A DNA stretch of 35,588 nucleotides. Source: a virus. Below are positions 13,118-18,997 of this stretch, one piece after another. Numbering within the stretch: position 1 is the first letter of the stretch; each line of letters begins with the position of its first letter. The notes below the pieces were generated by a model that did no database searches, had not been told where the DNA came from, and was given only the letters and a program-made list of their open reading frames with translations. Position numbers and translations under genes: made by a program. The stretch spans positions 1-35,588 of the IMG/VR virus record IMGVR_UViG_3300017735_000039. One strand, 5' to 3'.

Positions 13118-13921
13118 ATGTTTGAACCAATGAATACTTCGGATCACACAACAGCCTATAGGAAAACACTTCTATATGGGCATCACGGATGGGGTAAGAC
13201 TACTCAGTTTACCCACTACCAAAAACATTTTGGCAAAGGGTTCATCTTATCTGGCGAGAGTGGGTTAAGTTCTATCCGCGACGCTGGTATTGACTACTTA
13301 CCTTTTACCTCATGGAGCAACTCATCCAATCCAGAAGAAGGTAGCTACAGCTTTGTTGATATCTTCAAGTGGATGATGACTGATGACTTCAAATCTAAAG
13401 GTTACAAATGGATTGGAGTAGATAGCCTCACCGAACTCAGCGACATGAGCATGAAGCACTGCGGAGAGAAAGCAGATGCGGAAGCTAAGAAGGCTGGCAA
13501 AGCGGTGAACGGTTTTCAGATATTCTCTGACCATGCAAAAAATCTTATAGGTGCATGTAAGGCTATGCGAGATATGCCGTGCCACTTTCTTGTTACCGCC
13601 CTCGCTAAAGAGGGGCAAGACGATAAGGGCAATGTTGAGTATTGGCCTATGGTATCTGGTAAGCAGTCTCAACAACAGCTACCAGGAATTTTCGACAATG
13701 TATTCTGTGGTGTACGCCATACCGCCGACGCTAATAACCAATCAGGTGATGGCAAGGTAATAAGGTATGTAGTTACTGAAGAGTACATGGGTTGGAAGGG
13801 CAAGGTTCGTGATGAACGTCGCCGTCTAAGACCTGTTGAACAGACAGGAAGTCTCGTTGCCCTATTCAAAAAGATGGATATGGAAGACGAGGAATTTAAC
13901 AAAGCAAAAGGGAGTGAATAA
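13118..13921 (+). CDS. Sak4-like RecA-fold ATPase, single-strand annealing recombinase (267 aa)
   Basis: Walker A GHHGWGKT lies at residues 21-28 and Walker B in YKWIGVDSLTEL near 97-108, followed by SDHAKNLIGACKAMRDMPCH and FLVTALAKEG, the order of the AAA_24/Sak4 phage ATPase family. Length is normal for Sak4. Such proteins are RecA-core ATPases that help anneal single strands and act with the phage SSB. The SSB gene follows with a one-base TAATG overlap, and an exonuclease gene is close behind, which gives a complete recombination set. A C-terminal charged helix (KKMDMEDEEFNKAKG) may contact partners. Confidence 0.82.
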   Translation: MFEPMNTSDHTTAYRKTLLYGHHGWGKTTQFTHYQKHFGKGFILSGESGLSSIRDAGIDYLPFTSWSNSSNPEEGSYSFVDIFKWMMTDDFKSKGYKWIGVDSLTELSDMSMKHCGEKADAEAKKAGKAVNGFQIFSDHAKNLIGACKAMRDMPCHFLVTALAKEGQDDKGNVEYWPMVSGKQSQQQLPGIFDNVFCGVRHTADANNQSGDGKVIRYVVTEEYMGWKGKVRDERRRLRPVEQTGSLVALFKKMDMEDEEFNKAKGSE

Positions 13922-14433
13922 TGAGCTTCACATTTAATAGCATGAACCTCAAAAATGTTGAGGTATCAGAAAACTCAATACTGCCAGAAGGCAACCACAT
14001 CGTAGAAGTAACTGAAGCTAAGTCTGTAACCAAACCAACTGGTGCGGTTCAGATCGAAGTTCTTATGCGCGAGGTTGTTGATGGTAAGAAGACTATCAAA
14101 GACTGGATCGTAGTACACAATCCTAACTACCCGAAGAACGCAGAGATTGGTCTGTCTAATCTAAAGGCAATGCTTATTCACGGTGGTCACAACAATCCAG
14201 ACAACCCGTTCCCCGACGACGATGTGTCTGTGATGAAGGGCTTAGTCTTTGGTGTGTACGTCGGTACATCCGAGTACAACGGCAAGACAAGCATGAAGAT
14301 TAAGAAGTACAAGTCAGCAAAAGATGTTGATGGAGACTTTAATCTTCAAGCTATGCGTGACCCTATGGGTGCATCAGTAGCTTCTGCTACAGCGCAGACG
14401 AAAGACAACCTCGACGACGACATTCCGTTTTAG
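13921..14433 (+). CDS. ssb: Single-strand DNA-binding protein, DUF669 type (170 aa)
   Basis: The body (about 1-125) reads as a beta-rich OB-like fold: an EGNHIVEVTEA strand pair, DGKKTIKDWIVVHNP, GLSNLKAMLIHGG and GVYVGTSEYNGKTSMKIKKY. This matches the DUF669 family that usually sits next to Sak4. The C-terminus ends NLDDDIPF, the acidic tail with terminal Phe that cellular and phage SSBs use to bind partner proteins. ATG at 13921 has GGGAG seven bases upstream and shares its A with the preceding stop. A strong terminator follows. Confidence 0.82.
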   Translation: MSFTFNSMNLKNVEVSENSILPEGNHIVEVTEAKSVTKPTGAVQIEVLMREVVDGKKTIKDWIVVHNPNYPKNAEIGLSNLKAMLIHGGHNNPDNPFPDDDVSVMKGLVFGVYVGTSEYNGKTSMKIKKYKSAKDVDGDFNLQAMRDPMGASVASATAQTKDNLDDDIPF

Positions 14434-14448
14434 TCTAGGTAGTTTAAC

Positions 14449-14470
14449 GGGGGGCTTCGGCCCCCCTCTT
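14449..14470 (+). terminator. Strong intrinsic terminator after ssb
   Basis: GGGGGGC (14449-14455), a TTCG tetraloop closed by C-G, GCCCCCC (14460-14466), then TCTT. The UUCG-capped 7-bp all-GC stem is very stable. It separates the ATPase/SSB genes from the exonuclease gene and may reduce rather than abolish downstream expression. Confidence 0.85.
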
Positions 14471-14508
14471 CACATCAGGTTAGTCTTTCTTGCATTGGAA
14501 AAAAGTTA

Positions 14509-15300
14509 ATGGATATCACGAAGTTGATAACAGAGTTCTGGGAAAAAGATGAAAAGGAAAAGGCCAGAGCATACATTGGTGCTAGTAGTGTAGGCCACGA
14601 CTGTACCGCCATGCTCTCATTTTCTCATCGAGGATACCCAAACAACCCGCCCGACCAAAGGCTGAAGCGTATCTTCAGAGATGGTCATAGGATCGAGTAC
14701 GTTGTGGTGTCCGACCTAACCAAAGCTGGTATTCATGTAATGGAAAAAGACCCGATGACTGGCAAGCAGTGGAGATACACTGACTACCACGGTCATGCTA
14801 TGGGTAATGCTGACGGTATACTTGAGACAGAAGAAGGCACAGCAATCGTAGAGATTAAATCTATGAACGATGCCAAGTTCAAAGAGTTTGTTAAGAAAGG
14901 TGTGCGCTCTAGCCACCCGACTTACTATGCTCAGATGCAATACCTAATGGGTTTGTCAGATATGAAGAGGGCTATCCTCGTATCATACAATAAGAATAAC
15001 TCTGACTACCACCACCAATGGATAGACTTTGATATCTTCTACTACAATTCATTGAAGCAGAAGGTAGAAGACGTAATCAATGGTCACGGTAAGAAGCTGT
15101 CAATAGACGAGAGTGACTGGAGATGCAGGGGTTGCTTCAAGAGAGATGCTTGCTGGCAAGGTAAAGAACCAGCAGAGAAAACCATTAAGACATGCGGCAA
15201 TGCTACCGCATCTACTACTAACGCAGAGTGGACATGCAAGAAGGGTTGCGTTGAAACTTGTCAGGACTGGGTAAGGTATATTCCGTATGAAAAAAGCTAG
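14509..15300 (+). CDS. Cas4/RecB-like PD-(D/E)XK exonuclease with Cys cluster (263 aa)
   Basis: Catalytic residues are visible in order: His/Cys near 30-32 in ASSVGHDC, Asp102 in GNADGILE, Glu115-x-Lys117 in AIVEIKS, and the QxxxY-type motif in YYAQMQYLM near 139-146. Cysteines at 32, 206, 209 and 215 or 229 (WRCRGCFKRDAC, TCGN) match the four-Cys pattern that holds an iron-sulphur cluster in Cas4/AddB-type nucleases; cluster binding is inferred. A second Cys group (CKKGCVETC, 243-251) may bind zinc. The enzyme would resect DNA ends for the Sak4/SSB pair. The ribosome-binding site (GGAAAA) is weak. Confidence 0.78.
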   Translation: MDITKLITEFWEKDEKEKARAYIGASSVGHDCTAMLSFSHRGYPNNPPDQRLKRIFRDGHRIEYVVVSDLTKAGIHVMEKDPMTGKQWRYTDYHGHAMGNADGILETEEGTAIVEIKSMNDAKFKEFVKKGVRSSHPTYYAQMQYLMGLSDMKRAILVSYNKNNSDYHHQWIDFDIFYYNSLKQKVEDVINGHGKKLSIDESDWRCRGCFKRDACWQGKEPAEKTIKTCGNATASTTNAEWTCKKGCVETCQDWVRYIPYEKS

Positions 15301-15505
15301 TGGATGGTCTGGCCCTATACCCCCTGCCATTGCCAAGTGCAGTGACATGTGGGTAGCAAGAGGGTTCAAGAAATTGTGCAAGGAAGCACAAGAAGTTCTT
15401 TACATGCAGAAGAGTGAAAAAAGAAACGAGCGTGAGGCAAACTTAAACAAACGCCTAGCGGAATTGATACATCAAGCGGAGAGGGAAAATGCAAAAAAAA
15501 ATTGA
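15287..15505 (+). CDS. Small basic helical protein (72 aa)
   Basis: ATG at 15287 overlaps the exonuclease gene by 14 bases, with AAGG nine bases upstream. After a short N-terminal part (GWSGPIPPAIAKCSDMW) the rest is a charged helix (KSEKRNEREANLNKRLAELI). It overlaps the next coiled-coil gene by 17 bases. No family recognised; the two helical proteins may pair. Confidence 0.55.
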   Translation: MKKASGWSGPIPPAIAKCSDMWVARGFKKLCKEAQEVLYMQKSEKRNEREANLNKRLAELIHQAERENAKKN

Positions 15506-15707
15506 ATTGGAACTTGAGCATAAAATCCTTCGGATACGAGACCGCATACGCGATGTCGAGTGGCAGATTGAGCAATGCAATCAAGATGCAAAAGAACGTG
15601 AAGGGCTGAACGCAGAGAGGCACCGTGCCATAGATAAACTGCGTCACCTACAGGACGACTTATATAAACACAAAGTAGATAATGTTGGAGAAGCAGATGA
15701 GACCTAA
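15489..15707 (+). CDS. Small coiled-coil protein (72 aa)
   Basis: ATG at 15489 follows GAGGGAAA. Nearly the whole chain is a heptad-like charged helix (LELEHKILRIRDRIRDVEWQ, then NAERHRAIDKLRHLQDDLYK). No catalytic motif. It overlaps the dNMP kinase start by 11 bases. A structural or adaptor role in the replication block is possible but unsupported. Confidence 0.55.
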   Translation: MQKKIELELEHKILRIRDRIRDVEWQIEQCNQDAKEREGLNAERHRAIDKLRHLQDDLYKHKVDNVGEADET

Positions 15708-16245
15708 AGTAATTGGACTGGCTGGTAGACTTGGCTCTGGAAAAACCCTAGCGGCTGACATGCTGTGCGCTAAGTATGGGTTTGTTAAAGTTAAGTTTGC
15801 ACAACCAATTAAAGATATGATGAGGTCTCTAGGGCTTGACGACAGACACATTGAAGGCGAGTTGAAAGACGAGCCATGTGAATTGCTAGACGGAGAGACA
15901 CCACGATGGGCGATGCAAAGTCTTGGAACGGAATGGGGACGCTCCCTGATAAGCGAAAATCTATGGCTGAACAGGTGGCAAAAGCTGGTGGACAAGCACC
16001 TCAGTATGAACACCAACGTAGTAGTAGACGACATGAGATTTCAGAACGAGTTAAAGATGGTACGGGGATTGAACGCCCAGGTGATCGTACTGCTACGCAA
16101 CGATCAGAAAGAAGGGGGTCACTCGTCTGAGGGTCTTGACCTTAGTAGTGTGAACGCTGATTTAGTAGTTGATAATACTGGGTATTCCCCTCAACAACTA
16201 ACACAAGCTATCGACGCTTGGTGGATTTCTTCCAGCTTATCCTAG
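15697..16245 (+). CDS. Deoxynucleoside monophosphate kinase (182 aa)
   Basis: The P-loop GRLGSGKT is at residues 10-17 and is followed by AADMLCAKYGFVKVKFAQPI, the substrate-side helix seen in phage dNMP kinases of the T4 gp1/P-loop NTPase type. A WAMQSLGTEWGR segment near 70-81 and VVVDDMRFQNE near 108-118 (Walker B-like with the lid Arg) also fit. It would phosphorylate dNMPs to dNDPs, feeding phage DNA synthesis. ATG at 15697 has GGAG at six-base spacing; ATG at 15682 is possible but less well placed. The 3' end overlaps the convergent minus-strand gene by 38 bases. Confidence 0.82.
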   Translation: MRPKVIGLAGRLGSGKTLAADMLCAKYGFVKVKFAQPIKDMMRSLGLDDRHIEGELKDEPCELLDGETPRWAMQSLGTEWGRSLISENLWLNRWQKLVDKHLSMNTNVVVDDMRFQNELKMVRGLNAQVIVLLRNDQKEGGHSSEGLDLSSVNADLVVDNTGYSPQQLTQAIDAWWISSSLS

Positions 16246-16426
16246 ACGGGCCAGTCTTCTTCTTCGCAGATGAGTTGCACTGAGCCTTAGTAGGCCGACA
16301 TGCTGGATAGCCCTTTCGCTTTTCACCCTTCTGCCTACCGCAAGTCTTGCCAGTCTTGCAGTCTATCCATCCCTTACCACCATTACGGCTGAACCACTTT
16401 CGTAATCCGTCACTACTTGAGGGCAT
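16208..16426 (-). CDS. Small Lys/Arg/Cys-rich protein (72 aa, DUF5872-like)
   Basis: ATG at 16426 has TAGGAG about seven bases upstream. Residues 6-60 read DGLRKWFSRNGGKGWIDCKT, CGRQKGEKRKGYPACRP, TKAQC, which I recall as a small basic phage/viral protein type with evenly spaced Cys (DUF5872-like). Four Cys could bind zinc. The tail is Lys/Ser/Arg-rich. It is the last gene of the long minus-strand late block and converges on the dNMP kinase. A virion or DNA-binding role is inferred from composition. Confidence 0.68.
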   Translation of the reverse strand: MPSSSDGLRKWFSRNGGKGWIDCKTGKTCGRQKGEKRKGYPACRPTKAQCNSSAKKKTGPSRISWKKSTKRR

Positions 16427-16865
16427 TTTTCGCTCCTATTAAAAAGTAACCAAACGCGACTAGCGCGGCGAAGCCTAGTATAAGAAGGAAAGACACGCAT
16501 ACTATTTCTACTATTTGGTCGCGCTTCTTTTTGGCAATCTTCGCATCTTCTATTCTTTGCTTACGTATCTCAACCCTTAGTGTGACAAGCTCTTGCCACG
16601 CTCCCATACCACGAGAGTACAAAATTATTTCACGGAGTTCGTTCTCCATGTCTTCCGCTTTCTTCTTGTCCATGAAAGTGGTTAGTGCTTCTTCTTCCAC
16701 ACTCCTAAAAGCAGACGACTTCTTTTTTTTGTGGGCATTATTTATCTGGTCTATAGAACCCCATAGCTTACCGATGTCTTTAGCTAAAGAAGTTACTTCC
16801 TTCCCAGCGGCAATCCCAGTTTTGATTGCGCCGAAAGCGGCGATAGCTGTACTAATTGGTTCGAT
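16413..16865 (-). CDS. Membrane-anchored helical phage protein (about 150 aa) with an apparent ATC start
   Basis: The C-terminus carries one transmembrane helix (IVEIVCVSFLLILGFAALVA region), preceded by a charged helix (LREIILYSRGMGAWQELVTL). The first canonical start, GTG at 16700, gives only 95 residues. The frame continues upstream with a sequence typical of this phage family, from memory (IEPISTAIAAFGAIKTG, GKEVTSLAKDIGKLWGSIDQ). No ATG, GTG, TTG or CTG exists in that extension. GAGG at 16874-16877 is ideally spaced from ATC codons at 16868 and 16865. The preceding tiny gene lies in the same frame and ends at TAA 16881-16883, so stop readthrough is another possibility. Likely a late membrane protein near the lysis genes. 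Confidence 0.6.
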   Translation of the reverse strand: MEPISTAIAAFGAIKTGIAAGKEVTSLAKDIGKLWGSIDQINNAHKKKKSSAFRSVEEEALTTFMDKKKAEDMENELREIILYSRGMGAWQELVTLRVEIRKQRIEDAKIAKKKRDQIVEIVCVSFLLILGFAALVAFGYFLIGAKNALK

Positions 16866-16880
16866 GATATATGCCTCAAG

Positions 16881-17042
16881 TTAATTCTTTTTCTTTACTG
16901 GCGTACAGCTCTTCTTCTGAACGCCTCTTGTCACATATCTTGCTATGTGCATAGACCTGTTGCTACTCAGTCTATCGCTTTTGTTGCCAAAAGATTTTGC
17001 ACCTTCCCTAGCAAGCTGTTGTTTGCATTTACTGTCTGCCAT
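16881..17042 (-). CDS. Tiny basic Cys-containing protein (53 aa)
   Basis: ATG at 17042, stop TAA 16881-16883. The product starts MADSKCKQQLAREGAKSFGN and ends SCTPVKKKN; it is Lys/Arg/Ser-rich with two Cys. It overlaps the upstream membrane protein by 14 bases and has GGAG 10 bases upstream. It belongs to the set of tiny cationic proteins in this late block and resembles similar short viral proteins I recall. Its frame continues past the stop into the next gene. Confidence 0.6.
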   Translation of the reverse strand: MADSKCKQQLAREGAKSFGNKSDRLSSNRSMHIARYVTRGVQKKSCTPVKKKN

Positions 17043-17334
17043 CTTCCAGCCTCTCCACTCTTATGTTCAGTTTAGTTATTACAAGCTCAAGCTCTCTGAC
17101 CCGCTTAATATTTTCTTTCACCTCTGCTGGTGGCTGGAAATCATCTATCCAATCGTCGTTCTCTTCTATCTCCACCATCATCATCTCTTGCTCATGCTCA
17201 AGAAATGACAGCCGTTCCGTTAAACCGAAGTAAACCCAAACACTAACGGCTGTAAAAGCAATCATACTTATCAGGTTGCGAAGAGGTATTGTGACTTCAC
17301 TAGCTTCATTCAAACGTGTCGCTACTTGTTTCAT
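17029..17334 (-). CDS. Small membrane and coiled-coil protein (101 aa)
   Basis: One transmembrane helix near residues 19-38 (RNLISMIAFTAVSVWVYFGL) is followed by an acidic region and a C-terminal coiled coil (VKENIKRVRELELVITKLNI). The layout (short cytoplasmic N-terminus, one helix, then a coiled coil) resembles a small conserved protein found near lysis genes of marine podovirus-like phages, and also the i-spanin layout, though no Rz-type partner is recognised. ATG at 17334 overlaps the upstream stop in an ATGA. Confidence 0.65.
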   Translation of the reverse strand: MKQVATRLNEASEVTIPLRNLISMIAFTAVSVWVYFGLTERLSFLEHEQEMMMVEIEENDDWIDDFQPPAEVKENIKRVRELELVITKLNIRVERLEDGRQ

Positions 17335-17483
17335 TTCTTCTTACCGCCAATCTTATAGTTCTTTGCGCCGACCTTTCGGCACCTAACCATGTGACCACTG
17401 CGGTAGGCTGAGTTTTGTGGCATCGCTCGTGCTACCTTCTTGTAGCAAGCATCTTTCTTCGTCGCCTTTTTCTTAGTCGCCAT
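17331..17483 (-). CDS. Tiny Lys/Arg/Cys-rich protein (50 aa)
   Basis: ATG at 17483, stop TGA 17331-17333. The product has KDACYKKVARAMPQNSAYRS, then GHMVRCRKVGAKNY, a pattern (DACY-KV...SAY.SG..V.CRKVGA) I recall from many phages and environmental viruses. Two Cys and about one third Lys/Arg. It is coupled upstream by TAATG and downstream by ATGA. Function not known; a virion DNA-binding role is plausible. Confidence 0.68.
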   Translation of the reverse strand: MATKKKATKKDACYKKVARAMPQNSAYRSGHMVRCRKVGAKNYKIGGKKK

Positions 17484-17629
17484 TACTTCTTACCCTTCTT
17501 CTTTAGAATACACGGGCATGGCCTGGTCAACATGTTGCCCTTCTTGCCACCCTGGGCATACTTCGTCGGGCGTTCAGATTGCTTGACGTTGCCTGCTGAC
17601 CTGATACCTAAAACTACTTTGCCGTGCAT
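17483..17629 (-). CDS. Tiny Lys/Gly/Cys-rich protein (48 aa)
   Basis: ATG at 17629 shares bases with the endolysin stop (TAATG), and its own TAA shares a base with the next ATG. The product starts MHGKVVLGIRSAGNVKQSER and ends RPCPCILKKKGKK, strongly basic with a CPC motif. No acidic residue except one Glu. It is another member of the tiny cationic group, expressed with the lysis genes by translational coupling. No family name assigned. Confidence 0.6.
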   Translation of the reverse strand: MHGKVVLGIRSAGNVKQSERPTKYAQGGKKGNMLTRPCPCILKKKGKK

Positions 17630-18087
17630 TAGTCGCCCCATATTTCAAAGTGTGGAGCATCAATAAATGGCCTCTTGCCTTCTGATCTCCTGACATCAAT
17701 ATAGCTTGTCATGGCCCATTCCATCGTCCCGTCAAACTCAGCAATGTCGTGTACGTGCCACGCCGCACCCCATCTAATTTTGACACCGAGTTCTTTTGCC
17801 GCCTTCTTAATAGCGTCAGCTACATCATCATAGACGTTGAGTTCCCATGTATGCCTGCCGCCTACGTAGGCCAACAAGTCCACAGCTTTACCTTCAAGAT
17901 GCTTTGACTTCATGGTTTGTGATGCACCTTTGTCGAACAGTTCCTTCTGTTCTTCTTCAGTTCTCATGCCACAGATGACACCAAAGTCTACGTCGGTTAG
18001 CTCAATAGCTCGGCAGACCACATCAACTAGGCGTTGGTCTACACCCACTAACTTGTCTAAGCTCTTAGCTGATAATGCGTATGTCAT
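17629..18087 (-). CDS. Endolysin, M15-type L-alanyl-D-glutamate peptidase (152 aa)
   Basis: The zinc-site motifs of the VanY/M15 fold are present: SKHLEGKAVDL with His63 and Asp70, and APHFEI with His146; a WHVHD segment lies near 110-114. The N-terminal MRTEEEQKELF segment also matches phage M15 endopeptidases. No signal peptide or cell-wall-binding domain is present, so a holin would release it. It would cleave the L-Ala-D-Glu or similar peptide bond in peptidoglycan. ATG at 18087 has GGAG six bases upstream; GTG at 18099 would put that site inside the gene. It overlaps the holin gene end by four bases (ATGA). Confidence 0.85.
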   Translation of the reverse strand: MTYALSAKSLDKLVGVDQRLVDVVCRAIELTDVDFGVICGMRTEEEQKELFDKGASQTMKSKHLEGKAVDLLAYVGGRHTWELNVYDDVADAIKKAAKELGVKIRWGAAWHVHDIAEFDGTMEWAMTSYIDVRRSEGKRPFIDAPHFEIWGD

Positions 18088-18464
18088 TTCTTTCTCCACT
18101 TATCTAGTCCACGTATGCCGACTGCCGCCGTACATACAATTAAAAGTAAATTTGTGTACCAGTCAGGTAGCTCATTGAGCCTGTCAAATCCCGACTTAAC
18201 TACGTTCTCCATCCCAGGCACGAAGACTAGGACGCATGGGATTAGAACCACAATGGTAACTAATTCGTCTTTCCACGATCCTTGCGTACCCTGCGCCATA
18301 AGTAGTTCCCACTTACTATCGTGGGTAGCCGCAGTCTCCATAACCTTTGCTTTAGCTGTCGCTTCAGCTATGGCTACAGTTGACTTAGCTTTCTGTTTGT
18401 CCACCTTCGACTGAAGGAACGACCCCGCCAGACTGGTCAGTGGCCCTATCAGTGCAGTTATCAT
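18084..18464 (-). CDS. Holin (126 aa)
   Basis: The N-terminus is a hydrophobic/amphipathic helix (MITALIGPLTSLAGSFL). A charged Ala/Lys helix follows (KAKSTVAIAEATAKAKVMET), then WELLMAQGTQGSWKDE and two transmembrane helices near 68-86 and 103-118, with a basic C-terminus (LDKWRKK). This order, including the GSWKDE motif, is what I know from holins of podovirus-like phages. It lies directly upstream of the endolysin with an ATGA overlap. It would form the inner-membrane lesion that lets the M15 enzyme reach the wall. ATG at 18464 has GGAG six bases upstream. Confidence 0.8.
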   Translation of the reverse strand: MITALIGPLTSLAGSFLQSKVDKQKAKSTVAIAEATAKAKVMETAATHDSKWELLMAQGTQGSWKDELVTIVVLIPCVLVFVPGMENVVKSGFDRLNELPDWYTNLLLIVCTAAVGIRGLDKWRKK

Positions 18465-18606
18465 CTGTCTCTCCGTTACAACATTCGACTACATAGAACT
18501 TGCAAACACTACATTGTAAGTGTCCATGTACTTCTACTTCTTTCATTTGACACAAGCACCTTGGGCATCTGTTTTGCTCTAGGTACTTTTTGAAGTGTCC
18601 TTTCAT
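18385..18606 (-). CDS. Small zinc-ribbon protein (73 aa)
   Basis: Two CxxC pairs, CPRC near 14-17 and CSVC near 32-35 with HGHLQ between, make a zinc ribbon; two more Cys (ECC) follow. I recall similar short ribbons (CPRC.GQM....HGH.QC..C) beside phage lysis genes. ATG at 18606 overlaps the previous stop in an ATGA and is preferred to the ATG at 18627, which lies deeper in that gene. Its 3' end overlaps the holin gene by 80 bases in another frame. Function unknown. Confidence 0.62.
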   Translation of the reverse strand: MKGHFKKYLEQNRCPRCLCQMKEVEVHGHLQCSVCKFYVVECCNGETDDNCTDRATDQSGGVVPSVEGGQTES

Positions 18607-18797
18607 TTCTTCTCGCTTCCGAGCCATACTGCAAACGCCCCTGTCATGCTACCACTGACAACGCTAATCATTGCGCTCTGCTGGGTGCTGATGTCATCAA
18701 GAGAAATTCCCCATTCGATGACGCGGATATACATAGCCGTCATAACCAGCATCATTATACGTGGCCCGACTTTGTGCCTTAGTAGGACATCACTCAT
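18603..18797 (-). CDS. Small two-helix membrane protein (64 aa)
   Basis: Two hydrophobic helices are seen, near residues 12-28 (PRIMMLVMTAMYIRVIEWG) and 41-58 (SAMISVVSGSMTGAFAVW), with a short turn holding ISLDDIS. The MSDVLLRHKVGPRIMML start and the MTGAFAVWLG end are familiar from phage lysis regions. It could be a second holin or an antiholin. ATG at 18797 has AAGG ten bases upstream and overlaps the previous stop in an ATGA. Confidence 0.65.
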   Translation of the reverse strand: MSDVLLRHKVGPRIMMLVMTAMYIRVIEWGISLDDISTQQSAMISVVSGSMTGAFAVWLGSEKK

Positions 18798-18997
18798 GTT
18801 AGTCTGCCCTTACCTAGCTTGTTACACTTGTAGGATACAGGGTGATAACCTGGCATGTACTGATGAACGAACGGCCCCATCTCATGTATGCGAGAAACGC
18901 ATCGTTCTCTAGTTTCGTACGGCCCTCTCTGGTCGTGAAGTTCAATGCAGTTGCTATTGTCTCCCATGACACATATCAGAAGTATTGCCTTAAACAT
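18794..18997 (-). CDS. Small secreted-like protein (67 aa)
   Basis: The N-terminus MFKAILLICVMGDNSNC has a short hydrophobic stretch and a Cys, but a very short basic region, so a signal peptide is possible but weak. The remainder has three Cys and several His/Tyr. ATG at 18997 overlaps the giant gene stop (TAATG) with GGAGG seven bases upstream, so it is coupled to the giant gene. No family recognised; the place suggests a lysis or envelope function. Confidence 0.55.
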   Translation of the reverse strand: MFKAILLICVMGDNSNCIELHDQRGPYETRERCVSRIHEMGPFVHQYMPGYHPVSYKCNKLGKGRLT

